Shown here piece after piece: positions 18,416 through 26,982 of a stretch of DNA of 64,000 bases (its first letter is position 1; each line of letters opens with the position of its first letter). Below the pieces are notes generated by a model, which did no database searches, had not been told where the DNA came from, and was given only the letters and a program-made list of their open reading frames with translations. Made by a program: the position numbers and the translations under genes. This stretch comes from REEB95 sp963810055. Its GTDB lineage: Bacteria; Pseudomonadota; Alphaproteobacteria; ATCC43930; CGMCC-115725. The stretch covers positions 186,001 through 250,000 of the forward strand of contig CAWEME010000012.1 of NCBI GenBank assembly GCA_963810055.1, in the 5' to 3' direction.

Positions 18416-20137
18416 TTACTTCTTCTTCAGCGCGCTTTGCGGGTTGAGGTTGCCGATGCGGCCGCTTTCGCTGCCGGCGGCCGGGTCGATCACCGCATTG
18501 ATGAGAGCGGGCTTGCCGGAATCCATCGCCGCGTTCACGGCGCGCTTAAGTTCGTCGGGCGTCGTCGCATTGAATCCCGCGCCGCCGAAGGCCTCGATGA
18601 TCTTGTCGTAGCGCGAGCCTTTGACGAACACGGTGGTCGCGGGATCGGAGCTGGCTGTGTTGACGTCCGTGCCGCGATAGATGCCGTCATTGTTTAAGAT
18701 GACGACGCAGATCGGCAGCTTGTAGCGGCAGATCGTCTCCACCTCCATGCCGGAAAAGCCGAAGGCGCTGTCGCCTTCGATGGCGAGCACCGGATTGCCG
18801 GTCACGACCGCGGCGGCGATGGCAGAGCCCATGCCGACGCCCATGACGCCCCACGTGCCGACGTCCAGGCGCTTGCGCGGCTTGTACATGTCGATGATGC
18901 CGCGCGTGAGATCGAGCGCGTTCGCGCCTTCGTTGACCAGGATGGCATCGGGCCGCTCTTTGATGATGGTCCGCAGCACGCCGAGCGCGCCGTGATAGTC
19001 CATCGGCGAGTTATTGTTCATCAGGCGCGGCGCCATCTTGGCGACGTTCTCTTCGCGCTTCTTGGATACTGCGCCGGTCCACTCCGCCGGCGGCGCCTGC
19101 CAATTGCCGCCCATGCCGTCGAGAAGGGCTGCCACGCAAGAGCCGATGTCGCCGACCACGGGGGCGGCGATTTCGACGTTGCTGTCCATCTCCCTGGGCT
19201 CGATGTCGATCTGGATGAACTTCTTCGGCGCCTCGCCCCAGGTCTTGCCCTTGCCGTGCGACAAGAGCCAGTTGAGACGCGCGCCGATCAGCATCACGAC
19301 GTCGGAATCGTTCAGCACCGTCGAGCGCGCGGCACCGGCGCATAGCGGATGCGTGTCGGGCAGCAGGCCCTTGGCCATGCTCATCGGCAGGAAGGGCACG
19401 CCGCTTTTTTCGACGAGATCGCGGATCGCATCGTCGGCCTGCGCATAAGCCGCGCCCTTGCCGAGAATGATCAGCGGGCGCTTTGCGCTCTTGAGCACAT
19501 CGAGCGCGCGCTTGATCGCGGACGGCGCCGGGATCTGCGCCGGCGCCGGGTCGATGACCTTGATCAGCGACTTCTTGCCGGCCTCGGCGTCCATGACCTG
19601 CCCGAAAAGCTTGGCCGGCAGGTCGAGATAGACGCCGCCCGGACGCCCCGAGACGGCGGCGCGGATCGCGCGGGCGAGGCCGATGCCGATGTCGGCGGCA
19701 TGCAGCACGCGGAACGCCGCCTTGCAGAGCGGCTTGGCGATGGCGAGTTGGTCCATCTCTTCGTAGTCGCCCTGCTGCAGGTCGACGATCTCGCGCTCGG
19801 ACGAGCCGGAGATCAGGATCATCGGGAAACAGTTGGTCGTCGCGTGGGCCAGCGCCGTCAGGCCGTTCAGGAAGCCGGGCGCCGACACGGTGAGGCAGAT
19901 GCCGGGCTTCTTGGTGAGGAAGCCGGCGATCGCGGCCGCGTAGCCGGCGTTCTGCTCGTGGCGGAACGAGAGCACGCGGATGCCCGCGGCCTGCGCCATG
20001 CGGCCGAAATCGGTGATCGGGATGCCCGGCACGCCGTAGATCGTCTTGATGCCATTGAGCTTGAGCGCGTCGATGACGAGGTGGAAGCCGTCGGTCAGCT
20101 CCTGCGTCTCGTCTGTCTTTGTGGTTCCTTCGGCCAC
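18416..20137 (-). CDS. oxc: Oxalyl-CoA decarboxylase
   Basis: A 573-residue ThDP-dependent decarboxylase that converts oxalyl-CoA to formyl-CoA and CO2 (family about 565–580). The N-terminal Pyr domain has the ThDP-activating glutamate Glu61 in SFRHEQNAGYAAA. The C-terminal PP domain has the cofactor motif GDSAFGFSGMEVET…VVILNN. The central domain should bind ADP, the activator known for the Oxalobacter enzyme. It follows gntR by 42 bp and precedes frc. Together Frc and Oxc form a catalytic cycle that consumes one oxalate per turn without net CoA use. Intact. Confidence 0.95.
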   Translation of the reverse strand: MAEGTTKTDETQELTDGFHLVIDALKLNGIKTIYGVPGIPITDFGRMAQAAGIRVLSFRHEQNAGYAAAIAGFLTKKPGICLTVSAPGFLNGLTALAHATTNCFPMILISGSSEREIVDLQQGDYEEMDQLAIAKPLCKAAFRVLHAADIGIGLARAIRAAVSGRPGGVYLDLPAKLFGQVMDAEAGKKSLIKVIDPAPAQIPAPSAIKRALDVLKSAKRPLIILGKGAAYAQADDAIRDLVEKSGVPFLPMSMAKGLLPDTHPLCAGAARSTVLNDSDVVMLIGARLNWLLSHGKGKTWGEAPKKFIQIDIEPREMDSNVEIAAPVVGDIGSCVAALLDGMGGNWQAPPAEWTGAVSKKREENVAKMAPRLMNNNSPMDYHGALGVLRTIIKERPDAILVNEGANALDLTRGIIDMYKPRKRLDVGTWGVMGVGMGSAIAAAVVTGNPVLAIEGDSAFGFSGMEVETICRYKLPICVVILNNDGIYRGTDVNTASSDPATTVFVKGSRYDKIIEAFGGAGFNATTPDELKRAVNAAMDSGKPALINAVIDPAAGSESGRIGNLNPQSALKKK

Positions 20138-20179
20138 GGGCTCTTCTCCTGCTGTCTTTGGGTTCCGCGTCGTCCTGTT

Positions 20180-20868
20180 TCAATCCAGGTAGTCGACGTG
20201 CTTCTCTACGTGATCGGCGAGATCGAGCGTGTGCTTCAGGGTCAGCGCGCCCGCGCGCTCGGTGTCGCGCTTTTCCAGCGCCTCGATGATGTTCATGTGA
20301 TCGACGATGGAGCGCCGCGCGCGGTCGTTCTGGCCGATGGTGGCCTGGCGGATGGCGCGCATGTGGATGAAGAGATTCTCGGTCATCTCGGCGAGGCGCG
20401 GCTGCCCGAGAGCCGGATGATGGCCTGGTGGAAGTGGATGTTGGCGGCGGAATATTCGTCGAGATGGCCCTCGGGCGAGGAACCCTGGAACTCGTCGAAC
20501 AAGCGGCGCAGAGCTTGAGATATCGGCATCCGAGGCGTTGAGCGTGACCAGCCGCGCGGCCAGGCTTTCGAGCGCCGCCCAGACCTGGATCATCTCGACG
20601 ATCTCGCGCTTGGTCTTGCGCAGCACGATGACGCCGCGGCGCGGCAGGGTCTTGACGAAGCCCTCGCGCTCGAGGAGCGACATCGCCTCGCGGATGGGCG
20701 TGCGCGACACGCCGAGATCGCGCGACAGCCGGCGCTCGTCGAGCCGGATCTCCTCGTCATGGGCATAGATGTTGAAGGCGATGATCGCCTCCTTGAGCGC
20801 GTGATAGGCCTGGCTCTTGAACTCGTCGGCAAACCGATCGGTTTTACCGCAAGACGCGACAACGCCAT
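20180..20868 (-). CDS. GntR-family (FCD/FadR-type) transcriptional regulator of the oxalate operon; about three frame shifts
   Basis: The winged-helix domain (AYHALKEAIIAFNIYAHDEE, then LSRDLGVSRTPIREAMSLLE as recognition helices, TLPRRGVIVL as wing) is followed by an all-helical FCD effector domain. FCD metal-ligand residues are visible in EYSAANIHFHQAII and in the C-terminal half. Frames change near 20838, 20520 and 20400. ATG 20868 lies downstream of GAGGGAG. As first gene of the operon with a palindromic operator in its own promoter, it probably represses itself and the oxalate genes until oxalate or an acyl-CoA binds. The effector is inferred. Confidence 0.82.
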
Positions 20869-20946
20869 CGGCAATGCTCCCTCATTCTTCATCCGCCTTC
20901 GGGCGCTTTTCGCGGCGCCGCCCTCTTCCGGGGCCGATTTTGGCGC

Positions 20947-20976
20947 ATGGTATCTGGTATGCCAGAAACAGGTCAA
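20947..20976 (-). promoter_or_regulatory. Promoter of the gntR–oxc–…–fdhA operon with a GntR-type operator in its spacer
   Basis: On the minus strand TTGACC (20976–20971) and TACCAT (20952–20947) make a sigma-70-like -35/-10 pair with an 18-base spacer. The spacer contains a perfect palindrome, TCTGGCATACCAGA (20966–20953). Its half-site TGG…CCA with a short A/T-rich centre is the shape of FadR/FCD operators. An operator exactly between -35 and -10 would block RNA polymerase. The first codon of gntR is about 80 bases downstream. Confidence 0.7.
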
Positions 20977-21263
20977 AGCGATTTTTGGGCCATGCCCGCC
21001 CCCGCGCCCCGGGGGGCATGGCGGGAAAGCGCCGAATGGCGTCGCGATGGTTAACAGTATCGGTCAAGACTGCCTTAAACCTAGTTTCTGTCTATATTAA
21101 GGTTAAATTCGGATAATTCAGACGATTATTTGATAATTAATTATAATACTTATTTGTATTTACCGAAACTTGTCGATACATATCGAGTCAACAATGCCCC
21201 GAGAAGCGATTCCCAACAAATCGCCAATCCCAGGGTCCGTCAGGGTCGATAGGAGAAGTCACG
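20977..21263. other. Intergenic region upstream of the oxalate operon and of the PEP-CTERM gene
   Basis: No gene was seen. The segment from about 21065 to 21190 is much more A/T-rich than its surroundings (runs such as ATTAATTATAATACTTATTT) and probably holds the promoter of the PEP-CTERM gene. An AGGAG ribosome binding site is at 21250–21254, before ATG 21264. Confidence 0.5.
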
Positions 21264-22033
21264 ATGAAGATATTGATGCGTTCCCTGATCGCCGCCGGCG
21301 CCCTTGCCGCCGGTCTGGCGCTGTCCACGCATGACGCGGCGGCGACGGTGGTCAACCTCACCAACCCGAATTTCGATGCCAATGTCGGCTCTCACTCCCA
21401 ACTCCGACAATTACATAACGGCCACGACCGGCAGCGTTGCCATTCCGGGCTGGACCATCGTCGGGAGCGGAACGGCCACGTCGGGCACGCTCGCGCCCAT
21501 GCCCGGCGGCGCGTATTTCAATGCACCAGAAATTGGTCGCCCCCCCAGGTCGGCGCGGTCGGCGGCACCACGCTGGGCGGCTTCGGCCCTTCGAGCATCT
21601 TGCAGAATACCGGCAGACCGACTTCGAACGGCACCTCGGGCACCGTCACCGTGAACCTGTCAGCTCGGTGAAGCCTGGGCACCACGTTGGGCCGCGCGGG
21701 AACGGTGGAGCTGCTGGAGGGCGGCCTAGCCTTCGGGGCCCCGATCAACCTGGAAACCGGGGGGAGCGAACCGGCGTTCACCGCGGGCACCTTCGACCGG
21801 AAACCTACACCTCTCATCCGACGTGACCGGGCTCCGGACGAGCGTCGGTCTCGAATCCTCCAATCCGGACCCCGCCGGGGTCTTTCTCGACAATATTTCG
21901 CTCGACGGCGGAACGGCGATATCGGCTCGTATCTTCAATCCCCGAGCCGCCGGGGCTGCCGATGCTCGGCATCGCCCTGTTGGGATTCGTGGCTTTCCAC
22001 TACCGGCAAAAGACAAGGATACTGGCGATCTAG
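21264..22033 (+). CDS. PEP-CTERM-sorted exported protein, strongly frame-shifted
   Basis: A secreted protein of unknown function. It begins with a clear Sec signal peptide (MKILMRSLIAAGALAAGLAL… AAAT), then a beta-rich domain (VVNLTNPNFDANVGS, IPGWTIVGSGTATSGT). The C-terminus in another frame reads VPEP-type PEPPGLPMLGIALLGFVAFHYRQK. This is the PEP-CTERM sorting signal: PEP motif, hydrophobic helix, basic tail. It is recognised by exosortase and linked with extracellular polysaccharide. At least four frame changes occur, so the middle is not reliable. The domain resembles secreted PEP-CTERM beta-sandwich proteins, but I do not recognise it. Confidence 0.6.
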
Positions 22034-22060
22034 GCCGGACGATCAAGCCTAGGACGGTTC

Positions 22061-22091
22061 GAGCCGGCGCCTTTCGCCGGCTCGATTTTTT
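22061..22091 (+). terminator. Rho-independent terminator after the PEP-CTERM gene
   Basis: A 9-bp perfect stem GAGCCGGCG / CGCCGGCTC with a 5-base loop CCTTT, then GA and six T. It lies 28 bases after the gene's stop codon. Confidence 0.9.
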
Positions 22092-22312
22092 CGATATGGT
22101 TTCTGTGCGCAAATTTATCCACAGATATTCGCTTGCTCGCCGCGAAGAAAAACCATGCTTCGCCGATTAATTTTCGCGCGCGGCTCCCCAGTCGCGCGAA
22201 TTTAAATCGGTTTTTTTCGTCCTAAAAATTCTGAACTTGTCAACAATCACGGCGCGCGTTGGCGCCGTTACGCTTGACAATACAGGACATTCTGCGTCTT
22301 TTTAATATTCGC

Positions 22313-23708
22313 ATGGCGCTATACGACAAAAAACATATTGTTTTTCCCGGCCGCATGGTCATCCTCGGCTTCGGCAGCATCGGTCAGGGCGTCCTGCCGC
22401 TGTTCCTGCGCCACATCGACATGCAGCCAGCAGATCACCATCGTCACCGCGAACGTGGGCCGCGCCGAGGCGAAGGAATGGGCATCAAATTCATCGAGAA
22501 TCCGTTGACCCGGCGAAATCTCGCGGTGTCGCCCCGCTGCTCGGGCCCGGAGACTTCCTGGTCAACGTCTCGGTCGAGGTATCGAGCATCGCGCTCATCG
22601 AGCTGTGCCAGGCCAGGGGCGCGCTCTACCTCGACACCTGCATCGAGCCGTGGCCGGGCGGCTACACCGATCCCTCGCTCTCGCCCTCGCTGCGCTCGAA
22701 CTATGCGTGCGCGAGTCGGCTCTCGCGATCCGCGACAAGCACAAGGGCGGACCGACCGCGGTTCTGACCCATGGCGCCAATCCGGGCTTGTCTCGCACTT
22801 CGTCAAGCAGGCGATGGTCGACATCGCCGACACGAGCGCCGGCCGACCGTCCCGACCAGACCGCGCCGGGTGGGCGGCGCTCGCGCCAAGCTCGGCGTCA
22901 AGGTCATCCACATCGCCGAGCGCGACACCCAGGTCGCCCCCAGCCCAAGAGGCTCGGCGAGTTCGTCAACACCTGGTCGATCGACGGCTTCGTCGGCGAA
23001 GGCAGCCAGCCGGCCGAACTCGGCTGGGGCAGCCATGAGCGGCATCCCTGACGACGGCCGTCGCCACGATTTCGGCCGCGGCGCGGCGATCTATCTCTTT
23101 CGCCCCGGCGCGGCGACGCGGGTGCGCAGCTGGACTCCGCTGGAGGGGCCTTTTCACGGCTTCCTCATCACCCACAGCGAGTCGATCTCGATCGCCGATT
23201 ATTTCACGGTCGGGCAACGGCAAGCCGGCCTATCGCCCGACCGTCCATTACGCCTATCACCCCTGCGACGACGCCGTGCTCTCGTCCACGAGCTCGCGGG
23301 CAAGAACTGGCACCAGCAGACGAAGCGCGGCTGATGATGGACGAGATCGTCTGCGGCATCGACGAGCTGGGCGTGCTGCTGATGGGCCACGCCAAGGGCG
23401 CCTACTGGTACGGCTCGCGCCGTCGATCGACGAGGCGCGCAGCTGGTGCCGTACAACAACGCGACCAGCCTCCAGGTCACGGCGGCGTCCTCGCCGGCGT
23501 GATCTGGGCGCTGGAGAATCCGAACGCCGGCATCGTCGAGCCCGACGAGATCGATTTCGAGCGCATCCTCGACATCTCCCTGCCCTATCTCGGCGACATG
23601 GTCGGCGCCTACAGCGACTGGACGCCGCTGATCGACCGCGACAGGCTGTTCCCCGAGGACATCGACCGAAGCGATCCCTGGCAGTTCAAGAATTTCCGCG
23701 TCGTCTAG
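22313..23708 (+). CDS. hss: Homospermidine synthase, heavily frame-shifted
   Basis: An NAD-dependent enzyme of the saccharopine-dehydrogenase-like fold that joins two putrescines (or spermidine and putrescine) into homospermidine. Conserved blocks appear in order but in changing frames: FPGRMVILGFGSIGQGVLPL (Rossmann motif), GIKFIENPLT, FLVNVSVEVSSIALIELCQA, ALYLDTCIEPWPGGY, GGPTAVLTHGANPGL, GEFVNTWSIDGFVGEGSQPA, IYLFRPGAATRVRSWTP, DEIVCGIDELGVLLMGHAKG, SLPYLGDMVGAYSDW, and the C-terminus DPWQFKNFRVV. Combined length is about 465 residues, the family norm. At least seven indels separate the blocks. Convergent with the Rieske gene. Confidence 0.82.
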
Positions 23709-23716
23709 TCTCTCCT

Positions 23717-24018
23717 CTAGAACTCTCCGTCATCGAGCCAGACTTCCGTCCTCGACACGGATCGACGCGGGCTCGAGGCCTTCCCGGCGCATGGCCCGTG
23801 ACGCAGACCCGTCGGCGGGCCGGAACAACGCGCCATGGGTGCGCAAAGCAGATACGGCCGGCGCGTCGAAGAACCGGTCGGGAAAAATTCGAGCGGCGTG
23901 CCGAGGTGCGGGCAGGCATTGACATAGGCGTGGATATCGGCGCCGTGACGCAGGACGAAAACCGCGATCCTGGCCAGACCCTCGCCGAGGCGAAGCCGCG
24001 CGCCTCGCCTTCGGCCAT
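23717..24018 (-). CDS. Small Rieske [2Fe-2S] protein; frame-shifted
   Basis: A single-domain Rieske ferredoxin-like protein of about 100 residues. The first cluster motif reads NACPHLGTPLEFFP. The second, in a neighbouring frame, reads LLCATHGALFRP, giving the C-x-H…C-x-x-H ligand set. The start is most natural at ATG 24018 (MAEGEARGFASA), followed by ARIAVFVLRHGADIHAYVN. At least three indels are needed. It follows the EVE gene by 30 bp on the same strand and probably forms an operon with it. The electron partner is unknown. Confidence 0.68.
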
Positions 24019-24048
24019 TCGTCGGCGCGGCACAGGCGCCGGGCAATG

Positions 24049-24453
24049 TCAGGGCTTCATGCCCGCCATCTTGGCGAGGATCGCCACTCCCCGATGTCGA
24101 TCGGCAATACCGACAGGCGCGATGACGCACCAGCGCGAAATCCGAGCCGGGCTCGGCCTTGATCGCGGCCAGGGTCACCGGGCGCTGCCCGGCACCAGCG
24201 GCTTCACGTCGACCATGACGAAGCGGCCCGATTTGTCCCTGGGATCGGGATAGGCTTCCGGACGATCTCGACCACCCCCATGATCGCCTGCCTTCGTTCG
24301 AGTGATAGAGGAAGGCGCGGTCGCCGGCTTTCATCGCCTTGAGATTGTTGGCGGCCTGGAAATTGCGCACGCCGTCCACGGTGTCCGCTGGTCCCTGACC
24401 AGATCGTCCCAGGAATAGACGGACGGCTCCGATTTCATCAGCCAATGGCGCAT
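24049..24453 (-). CDS. EVE-domain (PUA-like) protein; frame-shifted
   Basis: A protein of about 135 residues of the EVE family, a PUA-like fold predicted to bind modified nucleotides or RNA. The N-terminus MRHWLMKSEPSVYSWDDLV is the family hallmark, followed by GVRNFQAANNLKAMKAGDRA and FLYHSNEG in the next frames and GPVTLAAIKAEP near the C-terminus. The natural end is MAGMKP with TGA at 24049. At least three indels. First gene of a two-gene unit with the Rieske protein. Confidence 0.75.
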
Positions 24454-24632
24454 GGCGTCGACCCGCTTCGCCTGGATTAACCATCTCCAAGCTGATCCGG
24501 CTTCCCCTGGCCTGCCAAGAAAAGCCCAACTCCACCCCCGGATTCGCGGCGTTTGTCTCCGTGTGCTGCGGTTCGCGTATGGTGTGTTCCGGGAATGGAT
24601 TTCAGGGGCCTCCGGAGTATCAGAGTGGCTTT

Positions 24633-25255
24633 ATGCAAGGCGGTTTATTGCGCTGGGCCGCGGCGGTTCTGGCCGCGCTCGCGATGGATTCTGGTGGTGG
24701 CGAACGCCGTCTTCAACGGCTTTAGCCAGAAACTCCAGGACGAGGTCGCCCAGCGTCAGCAATTGATCGCCGACCGGGTCGAATTGCAGCGCATCGGCGA
24801 AGTTCTGATGCATGGCCTCTCCATCAACCCGGCCAACAGCCGGGATGCCCAGCTCATCGCCTTGATCGATCCCAGCACGGCTTGCCCGCGCCGGGATCCG
24901 CGCCGGCCCCCGCGCCCCAGGGGAGGATCAAATCAGTTCGAATTTTGGAGCGCCCAATAGCGGCGGACCGCGCATCGAGCTGGCGGTTGCGGTGCTGCCG
25001 CTTGCCTTCTTCTTGGCCGTGCTGTTCCAGTCCGTACAGCTGTGGCGCGAGCGCAGCAGCATGAGCCAGATCTACCAAAACCAGGAACAGGCGCTGCCGG
25101 ACGTGCTCAAGCTGCGCGACCAGGTGAATTCGCTCGCTGGCGACGTCGCCCGGCTGGGGCAAACCGGCGATGCCGCGGCCAAGCAGGTGGTCGACGACAT
25201 GGCGCGTCAGGGCGTAGCCTTGCGCCCGCCGGCCGCCCCGGCCCCGGCCCAGTAA
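24633..25255 (+). CDS. Two membrane-anchored coiled-coil segments, one broken gene or a gene pair; unknown function
   Basis: I do not recognise a family. From ATG 24633 (MQGGLLRWAAAVLAALAM) a hydrophobic helix leads to ILVVANAVFNGFSQKLQDEV and a helical stretch (RQQLIADRVELQRIGEVLMH), then an Ala/Pro-rich end near 24920. From about 24925 another frame gives a second hydrophobic helix (AVLPLAFFLAVLFQSVQLW), a coiled coil (SQIYQNQEQALPDVLKLRDQ) and the end RPPAAPAPAQ at 25255. The two halves have the same layout (TM, coiled coil, Ala/Pro tail) and could be tandem paralogous genes with the boundary blurred by an indel. A periplasmic scaffold role is only a guess. Confidence 0.45.
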
Positions 25256-25399
25256 CTTCCCCGCCGGCTTCGGAAAATCCGTGATCCCATGGACCTTCCT
25301 GTATTATACAATGATGATTTGTTATTATATAATATTGACTGCTAATGATACGTGAAATGTACTTATATACATATGGCGTAAGGCGATGAGGTAATCCCG

Positions 25400-26010
25400 A
25401 TGCTCCCGTTGGTTCTCGATCTGGCGCGTTTGCGTCTGGCCCTCATTGGCGAGGGCGATGCGGGTTGCCGCCGCCTCAGGCTTCTGGACGAAGCCGGCGC
25501 GCGCGAGCTCGCGGTCTATTCCGCCTCGCCCGGACACGATCTCGAAGCCCTGGCCGGAGCGCGGCTGGTGCGGTGCCTGCCTTCGGATGAAGATCTGGCG
25601 CAAGCCCAACTCGTTTTCATCGCCGGGCTCGATCCCGACCGGCGCGACGCTCTGGCGAAACGCGCGCAAGATGCCGGCAAGATCGTCCATGCCGAGGACG
25701 CGAAGCGGGTCACCGATATTCATGCCCCGGCGGTGCTGCGCCGTGGTGATCTCGCCATCGCGGTCTCGACATCCGGCAAGGCGCCCGGCCTGGCGGTCGA
25801 ATTGCGCAATTTTCTCGGCCGCCTGATCGGTCCGGAATGGCGCGAGCGGCTGGAGGAGATTTCCCGCTTGCGGCGCGGCTGGATGAAAGCGGGCGCCGCG
25901 CCCGACATCGTCGCTCGCCGCACCGGCGAATGGATGCGCGGCTGGAACTGGCTCCTGAAGCCGAAACCGGATTCGCGCCGCCGGGCGCGCCGCCCACCAA
26001 CCAAGCCTGA
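25400..26010 (+). CDS. cysG: Siroheme synthase N-terminal type protein (precorrin-2 dehydrogenase/ferrochelatase)
   Basis: A bifunctional NAD-dependent dehydrogenase/ferrochelatase that makes siroheme from precorrin-2, the cofactor of the sulfite/nitrite reductase encoded downstream. It shows MLPLVLDLARLRLALIGEGDAGCRR (Rossmann start), the strand LVFIAGLDPDRRDALA and the conserved AIAVSTSGKAPGLAVELRNFL. The methyltransferase domain of full CysG is absent. The frame shifts near 25975, after which the natural tail PPGAPPTNQA ends at TGA 26010. About 200 residues. First gene of the sulfur locus; a very A/T-rich segment at 25300–25375 upstream probably holds the promoter. Confidence 0.82.
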
Positions 26011-26039
26011 CCACCCAAAACAAACCCCAGGAGGCTCCC

Positions 26040-26685
26040 ATGTCACTTCGCATCAACGATCCGCGCCCGATTTCGAGGCCGAAACCAGCCAAGGCAAGAT
26101 CAAGTTCCACGACTGGCTCGGCAATTCCTGGGGGTGCTGTTCTCCCACCCCAAGGATTTCACGCCGGTCTGCACCACCGAGCTCGGCTACGTCGCGAAGC
26201 TCAAGCCCGAGTTCGACAAGCGGGACGTCAAGGTCATCGGGCTGTCGGTCGACCCGGTGACGACCATGCGGCTGGGCCGACGACATCCCCGAGACGCAAG
26301 GCACGGCGCCCAACTTCCCGATGATCGGCGAACCGATCGGTGTCCAAGCTCTACGGCATGCTGCCCGCCGAGGTCTCGGGCGATCCGGCCGGCGCACGCC
26401 GGCCGACAATCTGACGGTGCGCAACGTCTTCGTCATCGGGCCGGACAAGAAGATCAAGCTCATCCTGGTCTATCCGATGACGACGGGCCGCAACTTCGAC
26501 GAGATCCTGCGCGTGATCGATTCCATGCAGCTGAACGCGAAGCACAGGGTCGCGACCCCCGCCGACTGGAAGCAGGGCGAGGACGTGATCATACCGCCGC
26601 CGTCAGGGACGAAGAGGCGGCGAAGGCGTTCCCGGGCTTTAAAAAGAATAAGACCTATCTGCGCACCACGGCGCAACCCAAATAG
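26040..26685 (+). CDS. 1-Cys peroxiredoxin (Prx6 family); frame-shifted
   Basis: A thiol peroxidase of about 215 residues reducing H2O2 and alkyl hydroperoxides. The peroxidatic cysteine lies in HPKDFTPVCTTELGYVAK. Also seen are KVIGLSVDPV, NLTVRNVFVIGPDKKIKLIL, YPMTTGRNFDEILRVIDSMQ and the C-terminal dimer extension TPADWKQGED. The VCTTE motif and long C-terminus mark the Prx6 rather than the AhpC type. Frames change near 26130, 26275, 26335, 26400 and 26600. GGAGG precedes ATG 26040 by 7 bases. Unusual place: between cysG and DUF2849 of the sulfite reductase locus. Confidence 0.83.
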
Positions 26686-26700
26686 GCCCCTGATCAGCCC

Positions 26701-26982
26701 ATGGCCGAAAGCGCGCAAAAACTGGCGACCGGCAACCGCCTCCGGGACGGCGTGCCGGTCTATTTCGCGGGGACCGGGACATGGTCGCCCAAGGTGAATG
26801 ACGCGCTGCTGGTCGATGCGGGCGCGGCCGAGGCGCTGCTGGCCGAGGCGCAAAAGGGCGAAAAACCCCTGCCGGCGGTGGGCGTGGAGCTGATCGAGGC
26901 GGTGCGCGAGGGGCCGCGCATCGTTCCCGTGACGTTGCGGGAAAAGATCCGCGCCTTCGGGCCCACGGTGCCGCATGGCTGA
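26701..26982 (+). CDS. DUF2849 protein of the sulfite reductase locus
   Basis: A 93-residue protein (RLRDGVPVYFAGTGTWSPK, LREKIRAFGP at the end). This family sits between siroheme synthase and sulfite/nitrite reductase genes in many alphaproteobacteria, and its biochemical role is not established. Its stop codon overlaps the start region of the reductase gene (ATGGCTGA). Intact frame. Confidence 0.82.
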   Translation: MAESAQKLATGNRLRDGVPVYFAGTGTWSPKVNDALLVDAGAAEALLAEAQKGEKPLPAVGVELIEAVREGPRIVPVTLREKIRAFGPTVPHG

